Of a stretch of DNA of 64,000 bases, positions 46,476-56,390 are shown piece after piece. The stretch's first letter is position 1; every line of letters starts with the position of its first letter. Below the pieces are notes generated by a model. It was not told the origin of the DNA. It did no database searches and was given only the letters and a program-made list of their open reading frames with translations. A program made the position numbers and the translations under genes. Origin of the DNA: Desertibacillus haloalkaliphilus (GTDB taxonomy: Bacteria; Bacillota; Bacilli; Bacillales; KJ1-10-99); assembly GCF_019039105.1 (NCBI RefSeq), contig NZ_JAHPIV010000009.1, positions 124,001 to 188,000 of the forward strand. Reading direction: 5' to 3'.

Positions 46476-46579
46476 ATTAAATGAATGTTTCATAGATTTG
46501 TTACGCATTTGTAATGGTGTTTTACTAGACTTCATGAGAAAATAATAGATATGATTTGATTGTGAAGGAGAACATACAA

Positions 46580-47215
46580 ATGCCATTATTCTTGAGAAAA
46601 ATCATTGTCATCCTTGTCGCAGTATTTACACTCGGGACATTTGTACCAAACGATTATCTAAAAGCTGAAGAATCTGATCAGAATTCAGAAAGCTCCTCAA
46701 ATTCAGTGTCGAACGCTGAAAGTAGGGCGTCTGATACAGAAAAGGCAGATTCCGAAAAATATGTTCAAAGTGAAACCCCATTTTGGGCAGACGAAGACCC
46801 TGAGCAACTATCGGAACAATGGAAAGCGTATTTACGTGAGCAAGCGCAGGTTCAAGCACAGAAGAAATTTGGCCCTGTGATTCAAGAGCGAGTCGGTGAA
46901 GAGTATGAGGAAAAAATAACTCCCAAAATAGAAAAAGTGATTGAGATGATTAGTAATGACGTAGACCCTGAGGCTCTGGTTTATGTGCAGGTAAGCGAGG
47001 ATCCTGCCAGTGGACTTGGTGAAAAGATTTTCCACCTTTATGATGAACGTAGCGGGGAAGATTTGGTTCGTTTTCATGTGCGACGTGACCAACCGCCAAA
47101 ACAAGGGTATTGGTTTAACTTTCACTATCACTTGCAAGAGGATAACTTTGAACAACACCATGATTTAGGGAAGATCTATTGGGATAAAAACACACCCCCA
47201 AAATGGATGTCATAA
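46580..47215 (+). CDS. ypjP: YpjP-family secreted or membrane-associated protein
   Basis: This 211-residue protein has an N-terminal signal or anchor (RKIIVILVAVFTLGTFV) and a Ser/Glu-rich linker, then the conserved YpjP domain: QKKFGPVIQERVGEEYEEKI, LVRFHVRRDQPPKQGYWFNFHYH and an ending GKIYWDKNTPPKWMS. Its role is unknown. The ATG follows GAAGGAGA by 9 nt. It converges on the exporter gene through a perfect inverted repeat that covers its stop codon. Confidence 0.87.
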   Translation: MPLFLRKIIVILVAVFTLGTFVPNDYLKAEESDQNSESSSNSVSNAESRASDTEKADSEKYVQSETPFWADEDPEQLSEQWKAYLREQAQVQAQKKFGPVIQERVGEEYEEKITPKIEKVIEMISNDVDPEALVYVQVSEDPASGLGEKIFHLYDERSGEDLVRFHVRRDQPPKQGYWFNFHYHLQEDNFEQHHDLGKIYWDKNTPPKWMS

Positions 47216-47259
47216 GAAAATGACCATTAAGTCAAAGACTTAATGGTCATTTTCTTATG
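47211..47259. terminator. Perfect 22-bp inverted repeat, bidirectional terminator
   Basis: Two perfect 22-nt arms surround a 5-nt loop. The repeat covers the stop codons of both convergent genes and has T-rich tails on both strands. It is a close parallel of the one at 10142. Confidence 0.85.
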
Positions 47260-48290
47260 TTGGATGAATGGCTCATCAGTAATTCGAGCTCTTCTAGTGT
47301 ATCATGTAAAGATAACAGTTCATAAAAAACAATCGTCTTAGGTGAAAAGTGATGACGGTATTTTTCAGGGTTTTTTTCAACGAGACGATGTTTTTTTAGG
47401 CGAGTATCAAGTTCTTCAATTGCACAGTAATGCTCTTCATCAATTTCGTGGTATGGGTCTTGAAGAATCTTCTTCATGGTTGTCATAATCGATATGAGTA
47501 AAGTCTTCTCTTCTGGAGTTAAGCGCACATTCTGGTCAATATATTGGAGGTTGCCAAGATGTAAGATAATCCTCTGCAACATCGTTAGGCGCTTTTCATT
47601 AAGAGAGTAAAGACGGAACTCTTTGATTTTACCTCGATGGAACTTCCATTCTTCACGTTGGAATGTAGAAAGTCGTACGGCCTTTTCCCCTTCTTTACGT
47701 AAGAGTAAGTAGCTATCCATCGGTTTTGGCGTTACACGGCCTTCGATCTTAAAAATGGTCTCCATCGTCTCTACGAGCACATGGGCACTTAAGTGAAAGA
47801 GCTTGTCTAACTTTGCCGCCAACAGCGGTGTGAACTTTGGTGGTAAGACAACTAAATTAACGAGTGTTGAGACGACAAGGCCGATAAATGTAGTCCCTAA
47901 ACGCGCTAGAAAGGTCATTAAAAAATGGCCATCTATGTCAGGAATCATCGCTACAGCTGTGAGAGTTGCCACTAGGGTACCTTCTGTGAGCTTTAATTTA
48001 TGGCAAATAAAAATGGTTAACGTCGCAGCGATCGCGTAAGTAAAAGCGGTTTCACCATAGATGGAGACAAAACCGACTGAAATGGCTGCCCCGATGGCTG
48101 AAGCAGGTAAGCGAACAAACCCCTTGCGAATCGAATCTGATGCTGTAGGTTCTAACGTGACGATGGCTGTTATTACTGCAAAAATGGCAGGGAGTCCTAG
48201 TGATGTGCAAATCCAAGCTGTAATCAAAACGGCAAGCCCTGTTTTAATGACACGTTCCCCGCCGATTTTATATTTTTTTTGGGATTTCAT
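47247..48290 (-). CDS. Aromatic acid exporter (ArAE/DUF939) family protein
   Basis: This 347-residue protein has six N-terminal membrane spans (about residues 14-150) with GLPAIFAVITAIVTLEPT and GHFLMTFLARLGTTFIG, then a soluble helical C-terminal domain. This is the Bacillus YqjA-type half-size member of the aromatic acid exporter family. The ATG at 48290 is chosen; a GTG at 48299 has no spaced ribosome site. It converges on ypjP. No substrate is shown by context. Confidence 0.85.
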   Translation of the reverse strand: MKSQKKYKIGGERVIKTGLAVLITAWICTSLGLPAIFAVITAIVTLEPTASDSIRKGFVRLPASAIGAAISVGFVSIYGETAFTYAIAATLTIFICHKLKLTEGTLVATLTAVAMIPDIDGHFLMTFLARLGTTFIGLVVSTLVNLVVLPPKFTPLLAAKLDKLFHLSAHVLVETMETIFKIEGRVTPKPMDSYLLLRKEGEKAVRLSTFQREEWKFHRGKIKEFRLYSLNEKRLTMLQRIILHLGNLQYIDQNVRLTPEEKTLLISIMTTMKKILQDPYHEIDEEHYCAIEELDTRLKKHRLVEKNPEKYRHHFSPKTIVFYELLSLHDTLEELELLMSHSSNIRK

Positions 48291-48534
48291 GCTTATCACC
48301 TATGCTTTTCATTTGTTAGCAGTTATGATCTTGCAATATAGTACTTTCCATTATACATCAAAAATGACGGTGGGAGTTAAATGTTGGAAAGAATCATTGA
48401 TTTTTGCTACTTATCCGCTTATGTAACGGTAATAAATTCACATGGTTTTGTTTTCATGAAATGGCTACATCCTGTATACTAAAAGACCTATATAATAGAT
48501 AATAGAAACATGTACACGGTATGAGGAGTAAACT

Positions 48535-48861
48535 ATGAAACAATGGATACTAGTTATAATGGCATCTTGTCTGCTGTTGAGTGTTTGGGGCTTGATCATC
48601 TTTCAATTGTTCACAAATGATCCAATAAGTCGTACAGGGGACAATCTGTCAGACCTCCAACGGGACTTACAGCAAAAGTCAAAGCAAGGATTAATAGAGG
48701 ATTGGAACTCTGGCTTCGTTGAACATAAACAGACTGAACAGGTGGTAGATCCGAGTCGAATCAACGATTTAAGGGATGTCGACTTTGGAGACGTTGATAG
48801 CAGAGACGGTATACCAATTGATACGATTTTATCGCGTCTCGGACTGAATGAAGAAGATTAA
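48535..48861 (+). CDS. Hypothetical membrane-anchored protein, 108 residues
   Basis: The protein has one N-terminal span (ILVIMASCLLLSVWGLIIF) and an outward or cytoplasmic Asp-rich hydrophilic part with a central DVDFGDVDSRDG segment. Its Cys at about 12 is inside the span and is not a clear lipobox. A short linker separates it from the next two-span protein, and the two may be one operon. I do not recognise either. Confidence 0.6.
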   Translation: MKQWILVIMASCLLLSVWGLIIFQLFTNDPISRTGDNLSDLQRDLQQKSKQGLIEDWNSGFVEHKQTEQVVDPSRINDLRDVDFGDVDSRDGIPIDTILSRLGLNEED

Positions 48862-48879
48862 TTTTAAAAGGAGTTAGCT

Positions 48880-49062
48880 ATGGGAAATGAAGTAACAATT
48901 ATAATTACTGGATTATTATTTTTTATTATTGCTGGCGTATTTGGGTGCTTAGGCATTTATCATATCATCGTAAAGAGCAATAAGAAAAAAGCGAGCATAT
49001 TTTTCGGTATTGGTTTTCTCATTATTATTCTATATCTGATTGGCACATTTATTTATTTGTGA
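48880..49062 (+). CDS. Small two-span membrane protein, 60 residues
   Basis: Two hydrophobic helices (about 5-27 and 40-60) flank a basic loop KSNKKKA. AAAGGAG lies before the ATG with normal spacing. Its small size, basic loop and neighbour suggest a membrane micro-protein. There is no recognised family. Confidence 0.6.
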   Translation: MGNEVTIIITGLLFFIIAGVFGCLGIYHIIVKSNKKKASIFFGIGFLIIILYLIGTFIYL

Positions 49063-49101
49063 TTGACCTCGTTTTCTCTAGAATTCGCGTCGTTTTCGTG
49101 C

Positions 49102-49131
49102 TTGAAAACACGAATGACCAAGTGATACTGT
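49102..49131 (+). promoter_or_regulatory. Possible promoter of kapB
   Basis: TTGAAA and TACTGT are separated by 18 nt, about 30 nt upstream of the gene. Confidence 0.4.
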
Positions 49132-49160
49132 AGTACAATAAGAAGTCAAGGAATATATGA

Positions 49161-49571
49161 ATGGAAGAAGGAGTGCTGAAGACAGTGAATAATAACTTAC
49201 ATGAATCGATCGTTAGAGTCAGTTATAAAACAGGCGTGTATGTGGCTGACATCATTGAACAATCAGAAGATCGTCAAAAAACATTGGTCAAGGTACGGGC
49301 AGTGTTAAAGCATCCTGAGCAAGGGGATCTACATCACCCGAAGCAAGCAGACGTACCATTTTTCCACCAAAGAAAAGCACTAGCAGAGTTTGAGAAAACG
49401 TGGGTACCATCTTCAACAGTTAAGCCTTATGAAGGAGAAATGCTACCGTATCAACAGTCTTTACGTGAAGCTCTTGACCAACAGGTGCAAAATCTCAATG
49501 AGCGAAACGATAGTTGGGCAGAACGTTCGTTAGAACAACTTTCAGAGTTAAAAAAAGATTACTTATTATAA
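49161..49571 (+). CDS. kapB: Kinase-associated protein B (KapB)
   Basis: This 136-residue protein matches KapB: YKTGVYVADII, VRAVLKHPEQGDLHHP, FFHQRKALAEFEKTWVP and VKPYEGEMLPYQQSL. In B. subtilis KapB is a lipoprotein-type helper of KinB in the sporulation phosphorelay; kinB is not nearby here. The start is uncertain: the ATG at 49161 has AAGGAA upstream, but a GTG at 49185 would give a length closer to the family. No lipobox is seen in this version. Confidence 0.87.
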   Translation: MEEGVLKTVNNNLHESIVRVSYKTGVYVADIIEQSEDRQKTLVKVRAVLKHPEQGDLHHPKQADVPFFHQRKALAEFEKTWVPSSTVKPYEGEMLPYQQSLREALDQQVQNLNERNDSWAERSLEQLSELKKDYLL

Positions 49572-49755
49572 AACAGCTTGGATCACTCCTTAATGAACGG
49601 AACGGTCAGCTCCATATTTAAGTCTCGAAGCAATTGCCAATAGTTAACTAGTTTTGTCCCGCCCCCTATCATTAAAAATATTAGTTCTAGTTTAGAGGAA
49701 AAGGCATTGCAGAAAAACAGTAAATCGTAATGTGATAAGAAAGGGAAGTATAGCT

Positions 49756-51858
49756 ATGGAGAAAGCACGGCAAGTTTTAAAAACGCACTTTGGTTATCCT
49801 GCGTTTCGCCAGGGCCAGGAAGAGGTGATTGCTAGTATAAACGCTGGGGTTGATACGTTAGCGATTATGCCAACAGGTGGTGGGAAATCAATTTGTTATC
49901 AAATCCCAGCATTGCTCGCAGACGGCGTTACATTAGTGATATCGCCGCTCATTTCTCTTATGAAAGATCAGGTAGATGCATTAACGAATCACGGTATCGC
50001 TGCGACATATATTAATAGTTCGCTACAGGAAGAAGAGGTACGTGATCGAATCGAACAGGCAAAAATGGGGAGCTATAAGCTCCTTTATATAGCTCCGGAA
50101 CGGCTTGAATCTGAACGATTTATGCGCTTATTACAAACACTTCCAATCCCGATCATCGCGATTGATGAGGCCCATTGCATCTCGCAATGGGGGCATGATT
50201 TTCGACCAAGTTATCGTCATATTTCAGCTTTACTTACAAGATTGCCGTCGCGGCCAGTCATTACAGCGTTTACTGCAACCGCAACGAATGAAGTGGCTGC
50301 CGATATTGCAAATTTATTGAACATGACGGAAGCCAATCAATTTAAAGCAGGTTTTGCACGTGAAAACCTTTCATTACACGTATTGCGTGGCGAAAATAAA
50401 ATGAAGTTTTTACTGGATTACCTCCAAAAGAATGAAAACGATGGTGGGATTATTTATGCTGCAACTCGAAAGGAGGTCGATCAGGTTTATCAGCTTCTCA
50501 AAGATAAAGGTTATTCGGTTGGCAGGTACCATGCCGGACTAAGTGCGGATGAACGCCAGCGGAGCCAAGAGCGTTTTATTTATGAAGAAGATCAAGTCAT
50601 TGTTGCTAGTAATGCTTTTGGAATGGGGATTGATAAATCAAATGTCCGCTATGTCATTCACTATAATATGCCGAAAAATATTGAAGCTTATTATCAGGAA
50701 GTTGGCCGTGCTGGCCGTGATGGGGAGCCGAGTGAATGCCTTTTACTGTTTGGTCCTAAAGACATCCAAACACAAAAGTTCTTGATTGAGCAATCACAAC
50801 TTGAGGAAAGCCGTAAACAAAAAGAATATGAAAAGTTACAGGCAATGATTGACTACTGTTACAAAACCGAATGCTTGCAAAGTCATATCCTTGACTATTT
50901 TGGTGAATCATCGGATAAGGGTTGTGGAAACTGTAGTAATTGCAAGGATAATCGTGAACGTGTCGACATCACGATTGATGCCCAAAAAATTTTTTCTTGT
51001 ATCGTTCGGGTGAAAGAGCGTTTTGGAATTTCAATGATAGCCCAAGTGTTAAAGGGTTCAAAAAACAAAAAAGTTCTTCAGTTTCAACTTGATCAATTAC
51101 CGACGTATGGACTTTTAAAAAACTATACAGAAAAAGAGATCAGCCAGCTCATCCACGTGTTAGTTGCCGAAAATTATTTAATGCTAACTCAAGGACAATT
51201 TCCAGTTGTGAAACTATTGCCCCGAGCGATAGCTGTCTTAAAACACGGTGAAAAAGTGTTACAGAAGGTGCAACCTCAATCAACACGATCAGCAACAGAA
51301 GTTGACCGACCGTTATTTAATGCCTTGCGTAAGCTCCGTAAAGAATTAGCCCAACAAGAAAACATTCCTCCTTATATTATTTTTGCAGATAGTACCTTAA
51401 ATGAAATGAGTGTCAAGCGTCCGACAGATGAATCGAGTATGTTGAATGTTAAAGGAGTCGGAGAGGCGAAATTCAAGAAATATGGTGTTCATTTCTTACA
51501 ATTGTTGCAGCAGTTTACCGATCACACTACAGACGAAGTGGATGTTCAACAAAAGAAAGAACGTGCGAGTCATTTGATCTCCTTTGATTTATTTATAAAT
51601 GGAAGGACGGTTGAAGCGATTGCTGACGAACGAAACATTGCTGTTACTACAGTGAAAGAACACTTACTAAAAAGTGCGCTAGAAGGAGAGAAAGTTGATT
51701 TGGACGCACTTATAGAAACGAAATATGAGGCTCAAATTCTAGAAAAAGTAGCTGAGCTCGGAGCGGAACGGTTGAAACCGCTAAAAGAAGCCTTACCAGA
51801 TGAGATTGATTATTTTACGATCAAAGCTGTTTTATATAAGCGTGAGAGTGTGCAATAG
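49756..51858 (+). CDS. recQ: ATP-dependent DNA helicase RecQ
   Basis: This 700-residue superfamily 2 helicase unwinds DNA 3' to 5' in recombination. Walker A is TGGGKS (about 42), the DEAH box is IDEAHC (about 137), and motif VI is YYQEVGRAGRDG. The zinc-binding cysteines occur in CYKTECLQSHILDYFG and CGNCSNC. A winged helix (RQC), an HRDC domain (about 518-590) and a C-terminal helix-turn-helix follow, giving a longer protein than the two-domain RecS type. The ATG at 49756 lies about 7 nt after AAGGGAAG. Confidence 0.94.
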   Translation: MEKARQVLKTHFGYPAFRQGQEEVIASINAGVDTLAIMPTGGGKSICYQIPALLADGVTLVISPLISLMKDQVDALTNHGIAATYINSSLQEEEVRDRIEQAKMGSYKLLYIAPERLESERFMRLLQTLPIPIIAIDEAHCISQWGHDFRPSYRHISALLTRLPSRPVITAFTATATNEVAADIANLLNMTEANQFKAGFARENLSLHVLRGENKMKFLLDYLQKNENDGGIIYAATRKEVDQVYQLLKDKGYSVGRYHAGLSADERQRSQERFIYEEDQVIVASNAFGMGIDKSNVRYVIHYNMPKNIEAYYQEVGRAGRDGEPSECLLLFGPKDIQTQKFLIEQSQLEESRKQKEYEKLQAMIDYCYKTECLQSHILDYFGESSDKGCGNCSNCKDNRERVDITIDAQKIFSCIVRVKERFGISMIAQVLKGSKNKKVLQFQLDQLPTYGLLKNYTEKEISQLIHVLVAENYLMLTQGQFPVVKLLPRAIAVLKHGEKVLQKVQPQSTRSATEVDRPLFNALRKLRKELAQQENIPPYIIFADSTLNEMSVKRPTDESSMLNVKGVGEAKFKKYGVHFLQLLQQFTDHTTDEVDVQQKKERASHLISFDLFINGRTVEAIADERNIAVTTVKEHLLKSALEGEKVDLDALIETKYEAQILEKVAELGAERLKPLKEALPDEIDYFTIKAVLYKRESVQ

Positions 51859-51880
51859 TAAAGATTTGAATTCTATTGAT

Positions 51881-51929
51881 GTAAGGGGTGCCCTAAAAGA
51901 TGACTGTTCTTCTTTTAGGCACCCCTTAC
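51881..51929. terminator. Long stem-loop between recQ and the pucR-type gene
   Basis: The arms of 20 and 19 nt pair with one bulged C around a 10-nt loop. The core GGGGTGCCCTAAAAG is related to the hairpins at 11524 and 30915. It separates convergent genes. Confidence 0.65.
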
Positions 51930-51992
51930 GCCAATTGTAAATCCTAACGATTGAAATATAACTTCTAGAATTAGAAAAGAGAGGTCTTTAAT

Positions 51993-53705
51993 TTATGGCG
52001 CCTGTTTCGGTTCGTTAATGCCAAGGGTCCATAGCTTGATGCTTAAATCGACTAAAAATACATCATCAGGGTTATCTAATGAGCAACCAGTTAAGGATTC
52101 AATTTTTCGTAAACGGTAAAGTAGTGATTGCCTGTGCAAGTTTAGCTTCCGTGCGGTTTGACTCACATTTCCTCGATTTTGATTATAGCTTACAAACGTA
52201 TGAATTAAGTCAATTCCCCGATCTTTTGAATATTCGACTAACGAACCGATCGTAGAATCGGTAATTTGCTGAAGTTCTTCATTTCCAAGCAGACTCATTA
52301 ACGCACGATCAACTCTTGTGTCCGCATACGTACTCTGATGTCCTGGTCCTTTTTGACGTCGACCAATGTTTAATGCCATCTGTGCTTCATTGAAGCTCTC
52401 GTGAAAGTGTTTAAAACCGTATTGTTTACCGATTCCCCACGAAAGAATTAAATCTGGAAATAAGCGATGGAGGCGAGTGTTGAGTAATTCTAGAAAGGTA
52501 AATGAAGATTCATTACTTTTTCCTGGTGTAACTTCTAAGAAGATCACGAGTTCTTCACGTTGAAACGTGGACATTGTCTGAAGATTAACTGTACGACCTG
52601 TATGAAAAACCTCCTCCTCAAAGCACCGAATCATTCCTTGGAGCCAATGTTCATGGGAAGAAGTAGCACTAGCCTGGCTTTTTTGATGGATGTCTTCTAG
52701 ATTTTCAGGATAGCCAATAATACAAATATATGGGATATTGATTTGATAACCTAATGATTTTGCCCGTGAAAGGGCAGTTTCCCATGAGGTGATTTTTCCT
52801 TTTGCTAAGCTCCAAACAAAATCATCACGGAGTCGTAATTCAGTTTCCCGGACAGCATTTTCATGTAAGAAGCAGAGCGCTACTGTTGTTGCGGCGTGTT
52901 CTAAAATATATATGAACGGTTGCAGGGCGCCCTCGTTGTCCTGGTATTTTTCGTCTGTTTCAATCAGCAGGTACCCTTGCACTTCACTTGCAGATTGGAT
53001 TGTTAACTGTAGAATTGATTGCTGTTCTTCGCCAACATCGAGCCATTGTATATGTGGATGGGAGAGATAATTACTTTGTTCAATTGAGGTTTGAGAGATG
53101 GTTTCTAGTTCATTTGAAATGTAGTGATTCCAGCGTTGTTCAAGAGGGGATGCATTTGGACTTTTTCCTTTTACAATACCTCGTTTATCAGTAATGATCA
53201 CAGGAAGCTTGATTTTATCATAGACAGTGGTGGCAATATCAGTTAATCCCGCTCCTTGTAAGATCAACTGCAACAGTTTCTTTCTCATCGTCTCAGAGTC
53301 CTCAACAACCTTATCCTCGTGGCGGTTTAAGGTTTGCAATATGGAATGAATAATATCTGCAAAACGAACTTCCCATGGGATCTCAATAATCGGAAATTGA
53401 TGTTCTTCGGCGTACGTAAGTATATTTTGGGGTATTTCCTTTATATAGCGGCCTTTAGCAATCACAAGCGCTGCAGCTTTTGCTTCAATGATTTCCTGAA
53501 TAAATTTAAGGAAGAGTTCTTCGTCTTGGCCACAGCCAATCCCGGTACTTAATACAAATTCATTTTTTCTTACAAAATTCTCTACAGGGGTTTCAATGAC
53601 CGATACCCATTCAACCTGACATTGATCTAATTGATCTCGCGCTGTTTTCACGTTTGTATCTTGTAAGATCTTTAGTTTACTAATCTCTTTTACCGTAACC
53701 TGCAC
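51993..53705 (-). CDS. PucR/CdaR-type transcriptional regulator
   Basis: This 570-residue protein has an N-terminal PucR domain (about 1-125), a central GGDEF-like domain of the CdaR type, and the C-terminal helix-turn-helix GNVSQTARKLNLHRQSLLYRLRKIESLTG. Such proteins usually activate adjacent catabolic genes in answer to the substrate. It is divergent from the PLP-enzyme operon, so it is the likely controller of that cluster. The start is GTG, 8 nt after AGGGGGTGA. Confidence 0.87.
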   Translation of the reverse strand: MQVTVKEISKLKILQDTNVKTARDQLDQCQVEWVSVIETPVENFVRKNEFVLSTGIGCGQDEELFLKFIQEIIEAKAAALVIAKGRYIKEIPQNILTYAEEHQFPIIEIPWEVRFADIIHSILQTLNRHEDKVVEDSETMRKKLLQLILQGAGLTDIATTVYDKIKLPVIITDKRGIVKGKSPNASPLEQRWNHYISNELETISQTSIEQSNYLSHPHIQWLDVGEEQQSILQLTIQSASEVQGYLLIETDEKYQDNEGALQPFIYILEHAATTVALCFLHENAVRETELRLRDDFVWSLAKGKITSWETALSRAKSLGYQINIPYICIIGYPENLEDIHQKSQASATSSHEHWLQGMIRCFEEEVFHTGRTVNLQTMSTFQREELVIFLEVTPGKSNESSFTFLELLNTRLHRLFPDLILSWGIGKQYGFKHFHESFNEAQMALNIGRRQKGPGHQSTYADTRVDRALMSLLGNEELQQITDSTIGSLVEYSKDRGIDLIHTFVSYNQNRGNVSQTARKLNLHRQSLLYRLRKIESLTGCSLDNPDDVFLVDLSIKLWTLGINEPKQAP

Positions 53706-53835
53706 TTGCTCTTCACCCCCTAAGCAATCCTTGTCATTATACGTATGACATTTACCTACATTCTATGTGTACCGTTCCTTTTCCTGTCTGTATATCTAGT
53801 AAGATTGAATAGTTTTTATTTGAAAACTTCATACA

Positions 53836-53847
53836 CATTGGCCAATG
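53836..53847. promoter_or_regulatory. 12-bp palindrome in the divergent control region
   Basis: CATTGGCCAATG is a perfect palindrome in the 220-bp region between the pucR-type gene and the catabolic operon, a possible operator. Confidence 0.4.
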
Positions 53848-53925
53848 GATTATTTTGTGGAAAATAGTAGGATGTAAGTAAGCAATAACATAGCAACATT
53901 ATATTTAACCAAGGGAGTGATATGG

Positions 53926-55128
53926 ATGAGAAGAAATGAGAAGCGAACGCAAATGGGGACTCGATCTGTATGGTCTGGTGAAAAAGAATACCTGGTTCAT
54001 GGAGCTACACAAGTCCCAGTCGTTCATAGTGTATCTTTTGGTTACAATGATATCGATGAATGGTTCGAAGTAGCTACAGGTAAGCGCGAGGGCCATATCT
54101 ACGGTAGAAATACAAATCCAACGGTTCAAGCGTTTGAAGATAAAGTAAAAGATTTAGAGGGGGCAAAAGCAGCGACTAGTTTTTCAACTGGGATGGCTGC
54201 TATTAGTAACTCACTTGCAACCATTTTAGTACCTGGTGATCGCATTGTATCAATTAAAGATACGTACGGTGGTACCAATAAGATCTTTTCTGAATTTCTG
54301 CCACGGCAAAATATTGATGTGACGTTATGTGAAACTGGGAATCACGAGGCATTAGAAGCAGAGGTGAAAAAAGGTTGTGACATCCTTTACCTAGAGACAC
54401 CAACGAACCCGACGGTGAAAATCACTGACCTTAAGCGAATGGTGAAAGTGGCACATGAGGCTGGAGCTCTTGTTTTTGTCGATAATACATTTGCAACACC
54501 AATCTTACAGAACCCACTTGAATATGGTGCTGATTTAGTCATTCATAGTGCAACAAAATTTCTCGGTGGTCATGCAGATGCACTCGGTGGGGTGGTCTGC
54601 AGTAATGACGAAGAGTTAGTCGAGAAAATTTATCATTATCGTGAAATCAATGGTGCTAGTCTTGATCCGATGGCCGCTTATTTATTGTTAAGAGGGATGA
54701 AAACACTTCAGTTGCGTATTAAACAACAATGTGAAACGGCTGGGAAAATAGCACGCTTCTTACAGAATCATGACAAAGTTGATGCGGTCTATTACCCAGG
54801 ACTTGAAACACATCCCAATCACAAGATTGCAAAAGAACAAATGAGTGATTTTGGAGGCATGCTCAGCTTTGCTGTTAAAGGAGAGTTAGATGGCGTACGT
54901 GAGTTTTTACCGCGATTAAAATATGCAAATAAGGCTGCGAACCTTGGAGCTGTTGAAACGACGGTAGGACCTGCACGTACAACGAGTCATATTGAAAATA
55001 CACCGGAGGAGCGTGCAGCTCTAGGTATTCCTGAAGGCTTGGTACGTTACTCGGCTGGGATTGAGGATGTGGACGATTTAATTGCAGATTTAGAGCAAGC
55101 GTTAAGTTACGTGAAAAGTGATGAGTGA
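53926..55128 (+). CDS. Cystathionine gamma-synthase-family PLP enzyme
   Basis: This 400-residue enzyme is of the Cys/Met metabolism PLP family. It shows YGRNTNPTVQAFEDKV, a SFSTGMAAI cofactor motif, YLETPTNPT, and the PLP lysine in HSATKFLGGHAD (about 210). The family does gamma- or beta-replacement and elimination; members cannot be told apart by motif alone. It opens the operon and overlaps the M20 gene. In this setting a role on a gamma-substituted amino acid such as a homoserine or diaminobutyrate derivative is inferred. The ATG lies 8 nt after AAGGGAG. Confidence 0.88.
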   Translation: MRRNEKRTQMGTRSVWSGEKEYLVHGATQVPVVHSVSFGYNDIDEWFEVATGKREGHIYGRNTNPTVQAFEDKVKDLEGAKAATSFSTGMAAISNSLATILVPGDRIVSIKDTYGGTNKIFSEFLPRQNIDVTLCETGNHEALEAEVKKGCDILYLETPTNPTVKITDLKRMVKVAHEAGALVFVDNTFATPILQNPLEYGADLVIHSATKFLGGHADALGGVVCSNDEELVEKIYHYREINGASLDPMAAYLLLRGMKTLQLRIKQQCETAGKIARFLQNHDKVDAVYYPGLETHPNHKIAKEQMSDFGGMLSFAVKGELDGVREFLPRLKYANKAANLGAVETTVGPARTTSHIENTPEERAALGIPEGLVRYSAGIEDVDDLIADLEQALSYVKSDE

Positions 55129-56377
55129 CAGTGAAGGGATTGCAAGGTGGTGGGAATCTGTGCAGTTTAGTGATCATCCAATGGTGGAAAAAGCATTTGC
55201 CATGAAGCAACAACTCATTCAATACCGACGCCATTTTCATCGATATCCTGAACTTAGTTTTCAGGAGTTTGAAACAGCTGAGCAAATCGAGAAACACTTG
55301 CGGATGTTGCCCGGGATGAAAGTTAAATCAGGAAAGCAAGATACTGGGTTAGCTACAGGTGTGATCGGTGAAGTCGGCTGTGAGAAGGAGGGGCCAACGA
55401 TTGCGATTCGTGCTGATATTGATGCCCTTCCGATTCTTGAAGAAAATGAGCATGAGTATAAATCGTTACATGAAGGCATTATGCATGCTTGTGGTCATGA
55501 TGCTCATACGGCCATTGGCCTAGGTGTTGCCGAACTTTTAGCTGCTGAATGGAAACAAAGAAAGATAAAAGGAAAGGTAAGATTTATTTTTCAACCTGCA
55601 GAAGAGAATGAGGATGAAAATGGCCTAACGGGATCCCCGTATATGATTAAAGCTGGTGTCTTAGATGATGTAGATGCAGCGATGGCACTCCATATGGATC
55701 CTGAACTCCCACTTGGTGAGGTCAAGTTACATGAGGGCTATAGCATGGCTAATGTAGATACGTTTGAAGCGGTTATACGTGGAACGGGTGGTCATGCTGC
55801 TTATCCTCATTTAGGTACGGATCCCGTTTGGATGCTAAGTGTTGTCTTACCAGCGCTGTACGGGATCAGGTCTCGCAAAGTTTCTCCTTTGGATGCTGCC
55901 GTTTTAAGTATTGGAGAGATTCGCGCAGGCTCCTCTTACAATGTTATCCCAAGCGAAGTATCAATCAAAGGGACGATGCGAAGCTACGATGACCATGTTC
56001 GTGAGCAGTTAGTCCAACAATTGGATCAGGCACTTGCGGTTGTCAAAACAATTGGTGGGAGCTATCAACTCGATGTCCGTTACGGAGAACCTGCCCTAGA
56101 TAACGATCCGCAAGTGACAGCTAGGCTTGAAGAAACGATTCAAGCGTTGTTTCCCACATTTCTTATTCACCGCTGTCCATTTGGTTTAGGTGGCGAAGAT
56201 TTTGGTCATATGGCAAAACAGGTGCCGAGTTCGATGTTCTTTATCGGAGCTGGCATCCCTGAACGAGAAGAAAGTGGTTTGCATATGCCAAAGTTTGATA
56301 TTGATGAATGTGTATTGCCTATCGGTGCAGCGATTCTTGCACATACGGCTTTGACTTACTTCAGAGGGAACTCTTGA
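55121..56377 (+). CDS. M20 amidohydrolase/deacylase (DoeB- or hippuricase-like)
   Basis: This 418-residue zinc enzyme has the M20D set: HACGHDAHT (about 122), QPAEENED, ALHMDP and the late GGEDFGHMA, with a dimerisation domain between (about 205-315). It removes acyl groups from N-acyl amino acids, as DoeB does for N-acetyl-diaminobutyrate. It overlaps the stop of the preceding gene (ATGAGTGA), so it is translationally coupled; later ATG starts exist near MVEKAFAMKQQ. Substrate is by context only. Confidence 0.88.
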   Translation: MSDSEGIARWWESVQFSDHPMVEKAFAMKQQLIQYRRHFHRYPELSFQEFETAEQIEKHLRMLPGMKVKSGKQDTGLATGVIGEVGCEKEGPTIAIRADIDALPILEENEHEYKSLHEGIMHACGHDAHTAIGLGVAELLAAEWKQRKIKGKVRFIFQPAEENEDENGLTGSPYMIKAGVLDDVDAAMALHMDPELPLGEVKLHEGYSMANVDTFEAVIRGTGGHAAYPHLGTDPVWMLSVVLPALYGIRSRKVSPLDAAVLSIGEIRAGSSYNVIPSEVSIKGTMRSYDDHVREQLVQQLDQALAVVKTIGGSYQLDVRYGEPALDNDPQVTARLEETIQALFPTFLIHRCPFGLGGEDFGHMAKQVPSSMFFIGAGIPEREESGLHMPKFDIDECVLPIGAAILAHTALTYFRGNS

Positions 56378-56390
56378 AGCATGAGGGAGG

